A stretch of 22,500 nt of DNA from Mesostigma viride (lineage: Eukaryota; Streptophyta; Mesostigmatophyceae; Mesostigmatales; Mesostigmataceae): assembly GCA_009746045.1 (NCBI GenBank), contig RPFO01000156.1:3253762-3276261 (forward strand). Direction: 5' to 3'. The position numbers were made by a program, and so were the translations under genes. Within the stretch, counting starts at the first letter, position 1. Each line of letters begins with the position of its first letter. The notes under the pieces are model-generated. The model worked only from the letters and a program-made list of their open reading frames with translations, was not told the origin of the DNA and ran no database searches. This document shows positions 1 to 9,982 of the stretch, one piece after another.

Positions 1-640
1 TAGGGCACCCCGGCACGTACCTGCTACTTACGTCGCCTCATTCCAGATGGTTGCAAAAAAGTCGCTGAAATCCGCAGCGAGGTCAGCTTTCCGAGAGCTG
101 AGCGCACCAAAGCTGGCCAACCGGTTCGAAAATGATATAAACCACGCTTGTGATGCGTTCTAGGTCCAAGAAATACCGAAAGTGAAGACCTATAAGGTGC
201 GCTCGCTGCCCAGCCTGAACGTCCCTAAAACATGGTCGACAATGGAAATCGGGCAAGAATATCACAGACCAGGCGCTCCCATGTCAAATACTCCGTTTCT
301 AAACTCCAGACTATTATCAAAATCGTCCACAAAAATTTCCTGGCTTGATTCGCACCACCATTGCTAATACACTAACATGTTTGTGCCAAAATCGACCCTC
401 CGCGAGCAGGCGATCTGCGACCCATTTGTGATGTGCCGCTGTGCTACAGCGCTACACATAAAAACTTGCGCAGAAAATTTCACAGCCTTTAAGCATAACT
501 AACGACCTTTCGTTTTTGCTACTGGGCGCCCGAAATGATGAACGCACGTGAAAACGCCGGCCACGATTGTCAGGTCGCCATATCCACCTCAGATCATTCC
601 CGCACCCACTTTTTCGCTCCAAAATCGGTTATATTTTTGG
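1..640. other. No gene recognised
   Basis: I see no convincing coding region, RNA gene or repeat here. The short open frames do not show a recognisable domain and do not continue one another. Base composition is less GC-rich than the exons at the right end of the window. Confidence 0.5.
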
Positions 641-790
641 TCGAGGTACCTACTTTCCCGCCATTATACCCGGTACCCGGGTACGGAATCCGGGTACCAT
701 GTGCCGGTACCACGGGTCGGGTACATCATGCCGGGTACGGTCCACATGGGGTACGGTCCATATAGTGACCCCCCCCCCCGGTACCTCGGT
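641..790. repeat. GGTACC/GGGTAC-rich tract with poly-C run
   Basis: The hexamer GGTACC occurs about five times, and related GGGTACGG or GGGTACAT words several more times, within 150 bases. The spacing is irregular, so it is not a clean tandem repeat. An 11-base C run lies at 769-779. The tract ends just before the hairpin at 802-838. Confidence 0.7.
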
Positions 791-801
791 TATAGTAAAT
801 T

Positions 802-838
802 GGTCCTTAATTTAGGACTTTGTCCTAAATTAAGGACC
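802..838. repeat. Perfect 17-bp inverted repeat (hairpin, 3-nt loop)
   Basis: Arm 802-818 begins GGTCCTTAATTTAGGAC and arm 822-838 is its exact reverse complement, separated by TTT. It sits six bases upstream of the first recognisable codon of the LINE that starts at 844. It could be a target-site structure, a LINE 5' end structure, or a remnant of a small inverted-repeat element. Confidence 0.9.
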
Positions 839-843
839 GTGGT

Positions 844-1735
844 ATGGCTAACATTGGTATTGCAAGTTTTAACGTGCGCACACTCCCTGCAGATCCTTCT
901 ACGAGCGGCGGCACCCCAGCACGCCAACGCGTGGACGAGCTGATCGCCCTGTGCGCCGACAACAAGATCGCTGTTCGATCTTGGAGTCCAGGAGCACCGA
1001 CGCACCGTTGACCCTCAGCACGCGGTCAACGGTCTGCTGGTCGACGACCTGCGTGCAGGCTGGCGGTTCCACTATGGTGGCGGCGACGCGCCGGGCCAAG
1101 GTGGTGTGGGCCTCTTGTGCTCGCCGGCAGCATCAGAGCAGCTACAGTCCATCGTGCTGCGGTCCCCGCGTGTGCTAGTGGCCACTTTTTCAGCCACTGA
1201 GGGCCATTCACACCACACGCTAACCGTTATCGTGGGATATGCACCACATGCGGGTCGAGCTCAGGCGGAACGTCAGGCCTTCTTCGACGCTCTCAAGGAG
1301 GAGGAGGCCAACATCAGTTGCAATCTGTTGCTTGACCGAAATTGAAAGCATCATTCTCAATCTCAACTACATCCCAGCTTGGCACTTCCTGGTTATGCTG
1401 CTCGACGCCAACACCACGCTGCCAGTTGGCACTGGGGGCGCTCAGTATTCCCCAACCAACACGACAGCCAACGGTAACACGCCTTTATTTGCGAATCTGC
1501 TGGCAGAATCTGCGCTGGTTGCATGCAATGCTTCTTTCGCACGCCCCGCTGAGCAGCTGGCCACCTTTTTTGGGCCGTCGGATCGGGTGGTGTGCCTTGA
1601 TTATGTCTGCGTACGTCGGGCTCAGCGCCCCTCAGTTGTCGATGCTCGCGTCCTGCAAGATTCTGTCAGCACGGTGGAATCTGATCATCGTCTCGTGCTC
1701 GCTCGCATCAGATTGCGGTTTCCTGGGGTGAAACC
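844..1735 (+). pseudogene. LINE A endonuclease domain (frameshifted)
   Basis: Apurinic-like endonuclease of the endonuclease/exonuclease/phosphatase fold, which nicks target DNA to prime reverse transcription. The frame starting at 844 gives the motif IGIASFNVRTL. A shift near 970 leads to GVQEHRR at 983-1003, where the catalytic Glu is expected. VIVGYAPHAG follows near 1230-1260. A second shift near 1340 leads to LLDANTTLP at 1398-1424, the D-x-N motif. SDHRLVLARIRL near 1680-1715 is the terminal catalytic S-D-H. All key motifs are present in order but in three frames, so I call it a pseudogene. The ATG at 844 is the first start in the conserved frame; it may not be the original start. Confidence 0.85.
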
Positions 1736-2398
1736 GTCGCGACAGCTGGCACCTCAGCCAGATCTGAAAGTGCTCCGGATTGTGCTGAAGGATGCCGACA
1801 AGATGTCAGCAGCAGAGCAGGCCGCTATGTCGCACAGGGATGATTTCCTGGCCGTATTCGACGCCGGGGGCAGCCGACAGCAGTTACACGCCATTCCGCC
1901 GCCGGGGGATATTTCAGTGATCCTCCGTGGTGTCGCCGCCAAGTATCGCCTGGCTGCCCGCACCCTCCCCACCTTGCCTCCGCGTCGGCAGCTTGCTGTC
2001 CACCGTCACGCACCGACAGTGGTCGCCGCCAGGCAGATGCTCCGCCGCAACAGAGATCCGATCGCCAAACCTGGGCTGCAAGCAGCTCTGAGGGCCGCCT
2101 ACGAGCAGGCTGAGAAGGCAGATGCTCAGCAGATGGTCAAGGACCTGCGCAGCTGCCAGCAGAAGCACGACGGCAAGGGGGCCTGGTTCTGGTACAAGCG
2201 CCTCGGGCACCCGGACGGCCTCGGCCGGCCCCACCGCCACGACGTCCCCGGCGCCCCAGCCAAGCGGCTTCGTACCTGGGCCACGGCCACGGCCGAGGTC
2301 GTGGGGACAGCTGCGCCGCCCCCACCCCTGCTCCCAGCCGCCGCCGCCCGCCCGGCCGCCCTGGCCGGCCCCGCTGGGCCCCTGCCCCGCCTAGGTCA
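1736..2398 (+). pseudogene. LINE A linker between endonuclease and RT
   Basis: The frame that carries the end of the endonuclease stays open to the stop ending at 2414. It encodes a basic, alanine/arginine-rich linker with no domain I recognise. From about 2300 to 2390 it turns into a C/G-rich proline and alanine stretch. The RT frame is already open upstream of its first ATG (DYLVPPLVGPLGDPSD before 2453), so the frame change falls inside this GC-rich stretch. Confidence 0.6.
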
Positions 2399-3427
2399 GC
2401 GGCGGACTACCTAGTCCCCCCGCTGGTCGGCCCACTTGGCGACCCGTCTGACATGCCTCCTTTCACCTCTCGCGAGGTCACGGAGGCGGTCCAGCGCCTG
2501 CGTTATGACGCAGCCACCGGCTCTGACGAGATTCCGGCCGCAGTTGTAAAACTTGCAGCCGAATTCGAGGACACAGGTGTTATGCTGCTCTTCCGGGACA
2601 TCTGCAACCGCCTTCTGCTGTCGTCGCAACCACCTCCAGCGGCCTGGCAACACAGTTTTCGCACGATGCTGTACAAGAACAAGGGGTCGCCTGCCGACCC
2701 CGGCAACTACAGAGGGGTGTGCATTCAAAGTGCCCCCCTCAAGCTTCTTATGCGGCTCATCCTGAACCGCCTGCGCACGGCCCTGGACGGTCACCTCAGC
2801 GAGACTCAGCACGGCTTCCGTTCAGGTCGCAACACAGTACAGGCGCTCTTCGCTACTCGCCGACTGGTGGAGGAACTGCAACGCCTTCAGCCTGGTGAGT
2901 CCCCTTTGCACCTTGTGCTGGTGGACTTCATCAAAGCCTTCGATTCGGTTTTCTGGCCTGCGCTTTGGGACATCCTCGAGTTGTTCCGGATCCCCCGCCC
3001 CCTGATTGCTGTCATCCGCAACCTGTATGAAGGGTCCACCACTTCGGTGCGCACTTCTTACGGGACCACGCCCCCATGCCCTTTACAGAAGGGTGTGTGG
3101 CAGGGCTGCGTGCTGTCGCCCTACCTGTTCATTATTGTTGTCGAATACGTAATGATTCAGGCGCGCAAGCGATTTGCCCGCATCGTGGGCAGGGAACCAG
3201 GAGTGCAGGTTGCTAACAAATTCTGGCATGGCGGTGCGGACACGGAGATTCGGCTAGCAGACATCATTTACGCAGACGACACCACCCTCTTCGAGGACAC
3301 TGAGCACGTGCAGACATGGCTTGACTGCCTGGCTCTCGAGGCCCGTGCAGTGGGGCTTGAGGTCAGCAAGAAGACAGAGGCCCTGGCGGTTGGGCTCACC
3401 AACCAGCGCCGCCCCTCTATCTCCTAG
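2393..3427 (+). pseudogene. LINE A reverse transcriptase domain
   Basis: RNA-dependent DNA polymerase that copies the element RNA onto nicked chromosomal DNA. The open frame shows RT fingers and palm motifs in order: YKNKGSPADPGNYRGV, QHGFRSGRN at 2807-2833, LVDFIKAFDSV at 2918-2950, GVWQGCVLSP at 3092-3121 and the catalytic YADD at 3269-3280. Most LINEs have Arg or Lys where this copy has Trp in G-V-W-Q-G. The usable frame begins before the ATG at 2453, because the conserved linker is open upstream. The frame stops at 3425-3427, and the homologous sequence continues in the next frame, so the stop follows a frameshift rather than a true C-terminus. Confidence 0.92.
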
Positions 3428-4094
3428 ACGGCTCTCGAGTCCTGTATCGGGACCGCGTTAAGCTGCTGGGCAGCCTGCTCCCCAGCTGCGAGGTGATGTG
3501 GACCATCGCATCTCCCTCGCCTGGCACGCTTTACGCCAGTACCGGGCCCTGTGGCGCAAGCCCCTGGGCAAGATCGAGAAACAGGACCTGTTCAAGGTCC
3601 TCGTCCTTCCTGTTCTCACGTATGGCGCCGAGACGTGGACCCTCACCGCCGACCTGGCCCGCAAGCTGGACGGCGCGGTCACCAGCATGCTGCGTTCCAT
3701 TTTCAGAGTAGGATATGCTGCTCATGTCCGCAATGAGGACCTGTACCAGGGCATGCCCTATATCACCAGCACCATTAAGCAACGCCGCCTGCAGCTAGTA
3801 GGGCACCTAGCTCGCACCAACCAGGTAGACACCTCACGTGGCCCCCCCGCAGGACTGCGACCAGCCCAGCCTGGCCGGCACCTCCTGACGTGGGCTGGGC
3901 CCAGTGATGTTAGACGCCGCAAGGCCCGCACCTTCAAAGAACAGCTAGTAGAGGACATGGGGGGCCTAGGCCTCTCCGTGATTTGGAAGAAGATGATGGA
4001 CAAGGCCAAGTGGGCCCAGGTCATAGAGGACAACGAGCCCCCCCCAGTGGGGAAGCGCCCGCGTGTGCAATCCCGCGGGAGGCACGCCAGATAG
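3424..4094 (+). pseudogene. LINE A C-terminal region
   Basis: The region after the RT, in two frames. LLDGSRVLYRDRVKLLG is read from 3424. A shift near 3490 leads to DHRISLAWHALRQYRALW and then LPVLTYGAETWTLT, a segment widespread in LINE proteins after the RT thumb. RRLQLVGHLARTNQ and a Lys/Trp-rich end follow, with a stop at 4092-4094. The same blocks recur in the minus-strand remnants at 8060-8921 and 4613-5480, which is how those were recognised. Confidence 0.85.
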
Positions 4095-4265
4095 CTCCCC
4101 CTAGGGCAGCGAGCGGCTGCCTAGATAGATGTTGTAGTTAGAATGCTGTTAGATAGATGTAGTATGTAGCCAAGGTAGATAGATTAGACCGGTAGGAATG
4201 TTTGCACCCATCCATCCATCCATCGGGGTTAATGCTCCGTGACTCCCCAACGGGAGCACGAGTCT
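4095..4265 (+). other. LINE A 3' UTR
   Basis: Between the stop codon and the tail are several TAGATAGAT words, a CATC run at 4208-4224, and a possible stem TGCTCC/GGAGCA around CCCCAACGG near 4230-4258. The tail starts immediately after GAGTC. A 3' stem next to a short tandem tail is common in LINEs that recognise their own 3' end. Confidence 0.6.
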
Positions 4266-4611
<346 letters not shown>

Positions 4612-4612
4612 G

Positions 4613-5790
4613 GGGAGATAATCCTCATCTGAGCTGTCCTTTTACTCATCAGTAGTAATGGCACTTGGCAGACGCGAGGCGGTAGTGTAGCGGCTATCCT
4701 CAGGGGCAATAAGCTCTGCACCTACGGACTGCTACGCTGGCTAGCCGAATGCCGGGCCGCGGGGCCCGTGGGGAGTTGGGGATAAAACAGGAGCATGCAC
4801 CTCAGCCGGGAAGGTGCTTTTTGTATCCCAGATGGCACCGGCCATTTCTCCTTGTCTATCATTAGCGGGCGCGGATCGGTACAGATACTCCCAGAAGCCC
4901 TGCATATCCTGATCAACTCAGTTGTGACACATAGGTCCGGATCCCCGGGTTAATTGCGCCGCGTTGGTGCGGGGCGCTCGCAAGTTGGCCAGTGGGTAGC
5001 GACGGGACAAGGGGCCCTAGCTGCCATATTAATAGGAGGCCAGGTAGTCTACCTCGAGGTTGGCCAGTCCTAAGCCCGCCGGCAGGGCCCACATCGGTAT
5101 TCACCTGGTCAGTGCGCAGGCAAGATGCCGGGCCGGCAAAGAGGAGGCGGGCGGTGTCGGATGCATGGTACGTATGGGTGACAAGAGGGAGCTCGCAGTA
5201 GCGCTTAAGGCCCGGGTGCGGCGCTCTTGGTAGCGGACGCCGAGGATGGACGGAGCATTCTATATTGTGACGGTGCCGTCAATCTGCTTGCTGATCATGA
5301 TCAGCCCCTGGTCCAGGGCCCCACGCCTCACAACCTCCAAGGAGGATGCTGAGGACAAGGGCCTAGTTGAACGGAATGTGCTTGCGCCGCTCACTCAGGT
5401 AGCATGTCCACCGTGCAGAACCTGTCGAGGCGGTGGAGGGCCCGGCACCCAGGCCTGCCGGGCCAACTGCGGGTGTTGACTGATGTCGTCCGCCGTGGAG
5501 CTAGGGATCGAGCGAGCTGCACTGACTGACGCGTGATCGAGCTTGGCCCGGCGCTCAGCCCGATCCGCCGTGTAGCCCGCCGCCTGGGAGGCATGCACCA
5601 ACCACATGGCTAAGAGCCAAGGGGCGAGCCACAGAAACGTCAATGAGCAAGTGCAGGCTGCCTCCCTCAACTGAGTCCAGAACCACGATGTCAGGACGGT
5701 GGTAATTTGGGGGATCGAGTAGAAAGCCGCGCCGTCCGCATCCTCATCGACCGGATGTTCGCGTGGGGGAAAACGGACCCGTTGTGTTTG
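4613..5790 (-). mobile_element. LINE remnant B, C-terminal part, minus strand
   Basis: On the minus strand, broken frames give PDIVVLD near 5675-5695 followed by LLIDVSV. Then comes AERRAKLDHAS, then ALVLSILLGGCEAW at 5321-5362, which matches the VLPVLTYGAETW block of LINE A. Further on are LKRYCELP and DQVNTDVGPAGGLRTGQP near 5070-5115, matching NQVDTSRGPPAGLRPAQP of LINE A. Each piece has stops or frame changes, and no RT core is seen. The PDIVV...DVSV block has no counterpart in copy A, so two related families may be joined here. The 3' end abuts the TAAG array. Confidence 0.65.
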
Positions 5791-5839
5791 TAGGGCTTTA
5801 ATGTTTTGTATCTGTAGGGGTCATCGCCGCCCAGCCGGC

Positions 5840-6215
5840 CTCTGCTGGCCCGGCCAGCAATCCTCCTCCCACCCAGACCTGGGCGGACATGCTAAAGCAC
5901 CACACCACTGACCTCCACCGCCTCCACTGGCATCGCGGCACAGCTCAAGCAACAATCACTCGACCTCCGCGAGGAGGCCGACATCTGGACCCAGCGCAGC
6001 CACAATGTCGTCGTCAAGCACTTAATTCGACCAGCCGGCAGGTGAGAACTCGAAGTCTCTTGCTACAGTCTCGCGTTTAAGCGCGACATTCTTGCCCCCA
6101 TGCAACTCACTGGTGAGCTGCGGATGTCGGCTGTCCGCCTTCCCCGCGCGCGGGGTAACTGGCTGGCCCGGCTCCAGTGCTACTCACCTTTGGCGGATAA
6201 GCTGTCGTTTCTTAA
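5840..6215 (+). pseudogene. LINE ORF1-like protein, first part (element C)
   Basis: The frame encodes QLKQQSLDLREEADIWTQRS then HNVVVKHL, followed by an in-frame TGA at 6043 and then MQLTGELRMSAVRLP and LARLQCYSPLADKLSFL. A Gln/Glu/Arg helix, then an R-S-x-N-V-V-V block, then a conserved Arg/Pro region is the layout of L1-type ORF1 proteins, which bind element RNA. Upstream, WADMLKHHTTDLHRL is in another frame, so a frameshift lies near 5930. The reading frame is interrupted at 6215 by the TTAA-flanked element. Function is inferred from pattern only. Confidence 0.55.
6212..6215. repeat. TTAA target-site duplication, left
   Basis: TTAA directly precedes the left terminal inverted repeat; the same four bases follow the right one at 7565-7568. 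TTAA duplication is diagnostic of the piggyBac superfamily. Confidence 0.8.
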
Positions 6216-6233
6216 CCCTTAGTCCGCTGACCC
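6216..6233 (+). repeat. Left terminal inverted repeat
   Basis: CCCTTAGTCCGCTGACCC; the reverse complement of 7547-7564 differs only in the base after CCGCT (G here, A there). Confidence 0.85.
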
Positions 6234-7546
6234 ATTTTTGGCACTTTCATACCCCTGAAAATGAAAAAAATCATAACTCACAGGCTGCAACTCCAAATAC
6301 CCCCAACCAAGATGCTAGGAGTATCTACACTTCAAGGGCTTTCAGAATATGCAATAATACCACGGGTTTATCAAAGTATTTGGATGATAGCTCCACTCAA
6401 AGTTGGCCAAAAGACGATCTTTTTTCCCCAAGGAAAAGTCTACCCCCCCCTAACTTCCCAGGAAGGGTAGGGAATCTCAATACCAACATTGGACAACTTG
6501 GTTGGATAGTCCAATGGTGGTTTCCTTGGGTCAGACCACCCGGATAACCCATTACCCCTATATAACGTGCTCATACATGTGTGTGGATTACGCGCGTGTA
6601 AACAGCTATCTATGACATGCAACACAGTAATGCATTATAACAAGCCATCAAAGGCTGCCAAAAGTGCTGGAATACAAACACGTTGCCTACCTGCACTGAC
6701 GGAGTGATAAACTCCAAAGAAATGCCATAAACTGGGCACTTTCAGGGCTAATACCACTCTTTACAACAGGCATGGAAGCTTGCTGAAATACGCATGCATA
6801 AAATCCTCATTTATAATGCATGGGATACGTATTCCGCTGCAAACAACACGCAAATACGCTGTCGTACCTGGCTCGTTCATGCCCTACCCGGACTCCGCTG
6901 GCCGGGACCCTCATATCTCACACATACTGATGCTCTACAGGCAAAGACCGCCATAGCCGCATACTGCATGATCCGCCATGACTACCAGGTTGATGTTCCG
7001 TGCAAAGATGGCCACTAAACTAGTCCGCATTCTCAGCAATCGCTGCAGCTGACGTCCCTTACCCAAACTGGATGCCCGGGCTGGCGCAGATTGCCCGGCC
7101 ATAGGGAGAAAATCGACCTATGATAAGCTATGAATCGTCTGGAACTGACGACCAGGAAAGTTCTATTTTTCTACCTGTATTTTCCCAACCCTATAAATCT
7201 GGCCGTGCCTGACCTACGAAAATCATGCATCGTCATTCTGAGCAACATTCTGAACCGTTTCAAGCCGCGAGACGCAAAAATTTCGTGACAGCGGCACGTT
7301 GGCAGCCATATCTCATTACGCGCGCGCGCGAGCGAAAATTTCCCGCCAAAGTCACGTGATACATTCTCAATGCACGTTGTAATTACCAGGCTATGGCGAA
7401 TATTACCCCCAAACCTACATGTATGCATCACCTTCGTCCCTAAGTGTTCCCAGACCCACCGGACAACTGTCCTCCGTCACAAGTGGCGCGGCGCTTGCGG
7501 CGCGGCGCGAAATTCGACCGTTAGTCAACCCCCCCGACAGGTCGGG

Positions 7547-7564
7547 GGGTTAGCGGACTAAGGG
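7547..7564 (-). repeat. Right terminal inverted repeat with subterminal hairpin
   Basis: This is the reverse complement of the left repeat with one mismatch. Just inside it, CCCCCCGAC at 7530-7538 and GTCGGGGGG at 7541-7549 form a perfect palindrome around AG. Subterminal inverted repeats are common in piggyBac ends. Confidence 0.85.
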
Positions 7565-7568
7565 TTAA
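7565..7568. repeat. TTAA target-site duplication, right
   Basis: TTAA follows the right terminal repeat and matches the left copy at 6212-6215. Confidence 0.8.
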
Positions 7569-7794
7569 ATGCCTCAAGAAGCTCTTGGGGACTTCCTACA
7601 CGCTGGACGATGACTTGACCATGGCACAGCACCAGCGGCGACGGGAGCAATGGCCGACCTACCGCAGTCCAGCTGCGGCAGAGCGCAGGGGCCGGGAAAC
7701 CGGTATACTGGAGGGGGGCGGTCATCCACATCCACCACAAGCCCTGGCAGGCGCCCACTACCACCCCAGCAAAACCAGTCTAGGGAATGTATAA
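7569..7794 (+). pseudogene. LINE ORF1-like protein, second part (element C)
   Basis: In the frame continuous with 6046-6215, this part encodes CLKKLLGTSYTLDDDLTMAQ and then HQRRREQWPTYRSPAAAERR. A hydrophobic helix, then L-D-x-D-L-T, then an R-rich helix resembles the C-terminal domain of L1 ORF1 proteins. Near 7690 the better match moves to the next frame (GKPVYWRGAVIHIHH, stop near 7781), so one more frameshift is present. No RT domain follows before the 3' tail. Confidence 0.6.
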
Positions 7795-7930
7795 CAGTAG
7801 TGTAGATTATAGTCAGCGTAGATTATCGTCAGGCGTAGCCTAGCACGTGACTCACGCATACGCGCATGTGCGCCTATATAATGGGACTCCCCATGGATGA
7901 TTAGATTAAAATTAAATTAAATTATGACTG
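7795..7930 (+). other. 3' UTR and AT tail shared by LINEs C and E
   Basis: GTAGATTATAGTCAGCGTAG-type words are followed by TATATAATGGGACTCCCC and ATGGATGAT at 7873-7899. An AATTAAATTAAATTA tract follows at 7904-7924. A close copy of the ATAATGGGA...CCCCATGGATGAT block occurs at 8931-8953. Read on the other strand the AT tract is AATTT repeats, suitable as the tail of remnant E. Confidence 0.5.
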
Positions 7931-8921
7931 ATGCCTCCGTTAAGAGATCTTGTAGCACATAATATTCCTCAAGTGCTGGATGGGTGGGGGTGGGCGAAGC
8001 CGTGTAATCGAACTAAGCTAACTCTAAGCTACCTAGTCTAGAAGATCCTATAAAACTACGCTACTCAGCAAAGCGCCCCTTCCACTTGGGGGGAGGGGGT
8101 TTGCCCACAGACCGGGGCTGGCGTGTGAGCCTGGACAATCTTCGGCTGCCACCTCTTCTTGTTCTGCATAGCAGTCCAAAGAAGAGAGAGGGAGTGAATG
8201 CGGTGTTCAAACTGAGCTGGGATCACAAGTCGGCCAGCAACATCTGGGTGTAGTTCATGGCAGGTTTACCCAGCTTTCTAGGAATGTCCTTGGGGCCAGG
8301 CCAGGTCAGGATCGATGTGCCGCCCTAGCTGGTTGGCCAAGCCGCTGGGGGCCGGCCAGACCAAGGGCGGTATCTACCTGACTGGTGCGAGCAAGATGTC
8401 CTACAAATGCTATCCTACGCTGCCTAATCTCGTCCGAAATGGGGGCATGCCCTGATAATAAGACTCTAATGACCTATGCGTGGAAAACCCTACATTCAGG
8501 ACCTGTCGGAGCATCCTGTAGACCGTGCCGTCTAGCTTAATTGGCGGCCAGTGTGTCCGTGAGTGTCCATGCCTCGGCGCCATACGTGAGCACCGTGAGG
8601 ATCGACGAGGACCTTGAAGAGCATGCGCTAGTTGCGGTGCTCGCCCATGCATGCCCTTCGAGCGGGCCAGTAGGTGTCGAGCGAACGATCGAAGCCAAGC
8701 CCAGGCCAGGCTGATGCGGATGCGCCCACATCGTCGGCGGTGTCGGGGAGCATGCTCCCCAGCAGTTTGAAGCGATCACGGAACGGGACCTCCGTCCCGT
8801 CTAGCAGCTGCGGCAGCGGCGGGCGACTGGAAGCCCCAATCACGTACCATCGCCTCAGTTTTGACACTAAGCTCCAACCCCACCGCCCGCGCCATGGATG
8901 ATGCAATAAGAATTTAGCCAA
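7931..8921 (-). mobile_element. LINE remnant E, C-terminal part, minus strand
   Basis: Minus-strand frames give MARAVGLELSVKTEAMV near 8845-8895 (LINE A: RAVGLEVSKKTEALAVG), then LLDGTEVPFRDRFKLLG near 8757-8808, LTVLTYGAEAWTLTDTL near 8540-8600, and KLDGTVYRMLRQVLNVGF with YYQGMPPF near 8440-8540. A Lys/Trp-rich piece near 8110-8215 matches the C-terminus of copy A. At least three frame changes are needed and the RT core is missing, so this is a 5'-truncated, decayed relative of copy A. Its 3' UTR faces that of element C. Confidence 0.8.
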
Positions 8922-8987
8922 GCCCTGCCTATAATGGGACCCCCATGGATGATCGATGCATTAAGAATTTAGCTACGCTCTGCCTAT
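8894..8987. repeat. Imperfect direct duplication, about 40 bp
   Basis: 8894-8932 and 8945-8987 both start ATGGATGAT, contain AAGAATTTAGC and end CTCTGCCTAT or CCCTGCCTAT. The copies overlap the 5' junction of LINE remnant E, so this may be related to its insertion. Confidence 0.7.
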
Positions 8988-9982
8988 GCAGAGAGCTACT
9001 CTCTGCTGAGAAGCCATGCCCTAGCCATTGTTTAGCCATGATGATCTTCCACCCTATGTCCGCACCTTAGGCGCTGGAATACACAGTGGTGCAGGTGCAC
9101 TTTGTGCACCCAGAGCATATGTAGCTTACACCCTAGCTACCCTTGCAGGAAGTAGCCCAGAAGCCATGCATAAGCCCCTTCTCAGGGATATGTGCTACAT
9201 GTACTCCCAACGGAGATATGTTGCAATTTAATTTAATTTTTTTAATCTGTAGGGGTTTAATCAATTAGTACCCCATGTGATCTCAAGAATCACATGATAA
9301 ATAGCTGAGCCATTTGATATCTAATTCACACGATAAGCGAAAGTCAGGCCGGGCATGCTCATAGCCGGCCCGGGCCAATACGCTTCAACAGATGTCATGA
9401 ACCAGTAAGCGCCAGTGTGGAGCATACAGTGGAGAATAAAACTGCATGCATTCATTTGCGCATGCGAGATGAATCTAGGAAACCTAGATGGACTTTTCAG
9501 AAGCATCAACTTGCTGGTTTATGAACATGACACTGAAAAATGTGTATGACAAGCCTTTAAAGGGTTTCAAATCATGCAAAGATTCAGAAACGCAAACTGT
9601 ACACTCAGTGCATCATCACAAGCGGTGCAATGAATCAAGGCAGGTGGCAGAGGTAGCTCTGGACAGATAGTTCAACATCTGTAACCTTGAACCTGACACT
9701 GCCATAAAACTTGCGTGGGGTCGCAGCCATCAATAAAACGAAGCTGAGGGCTGTGAGCACTGCGGTGTCTGATGTCTATCTTGGTAACAGATACTGCTTT
9801 ATGATGTGTCATGTCAGCTGACATACAGCTATGCAGACTGCTGCTGTGCAGGGCTCCTCAGCTCTGCTGCAGCCTGCAGTGCTCCTCCAACATTTCTCTA
9901 AAGTAGTCATGTTCAGACACACTTCTGCCTGGGGCCAACGACTGAAATCGCCGCCTCTTGTTTCCTGGCATCCCCACTGGCC
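8988..9982. other. Intergenic stretch, no gene recognised
   Basis: There is no open frame with a recognisable domain. An AT tract (AATTTAATTTAATTTTTTT) lies at 9226-9245 and may be another retroelement tail. The right end, from about 9840, is probably the 3' UTR of the minus-strand gene. I found no TTACA on the plus strand, so no algal-type TGTAA poly(A) signal is visible for that gene within 450 bases of its stop. Confidence 0.5.

Larger units (their letters stand above)
6216..7564. mobile_element. piggyBac-superfamily-like element, non-autonomous or decayed
   Basis: The element is 1,349 bp, bounded by terminal inverted repeats 6216-6233 and 7547-7564 that begin CCCTTAGTCCGCT and differ at one position, and flanked on both sides by TTAA. 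Its interior is visibly less GC-rich than the flanks. No intact transposase is present. A 74-codon frame at 6794-7018 and a segment near 6620-6700 may be transposase remnants, but I cannot confirm this. It lies within the ORF1-like gene, and the two gene halves are in the same frame once the element and one TTAA are removed, so the insertion is clean. Confidence 0.75.

Noticed and set aside
6794-7018. Intact piggyBac transposase in the TTAA element
   Set aside because: Only a 74-codon frame with a faint N-A-W...Y similarity; the catalytic Asp residues and Cys-rich end cannot be found, so no gene is called.
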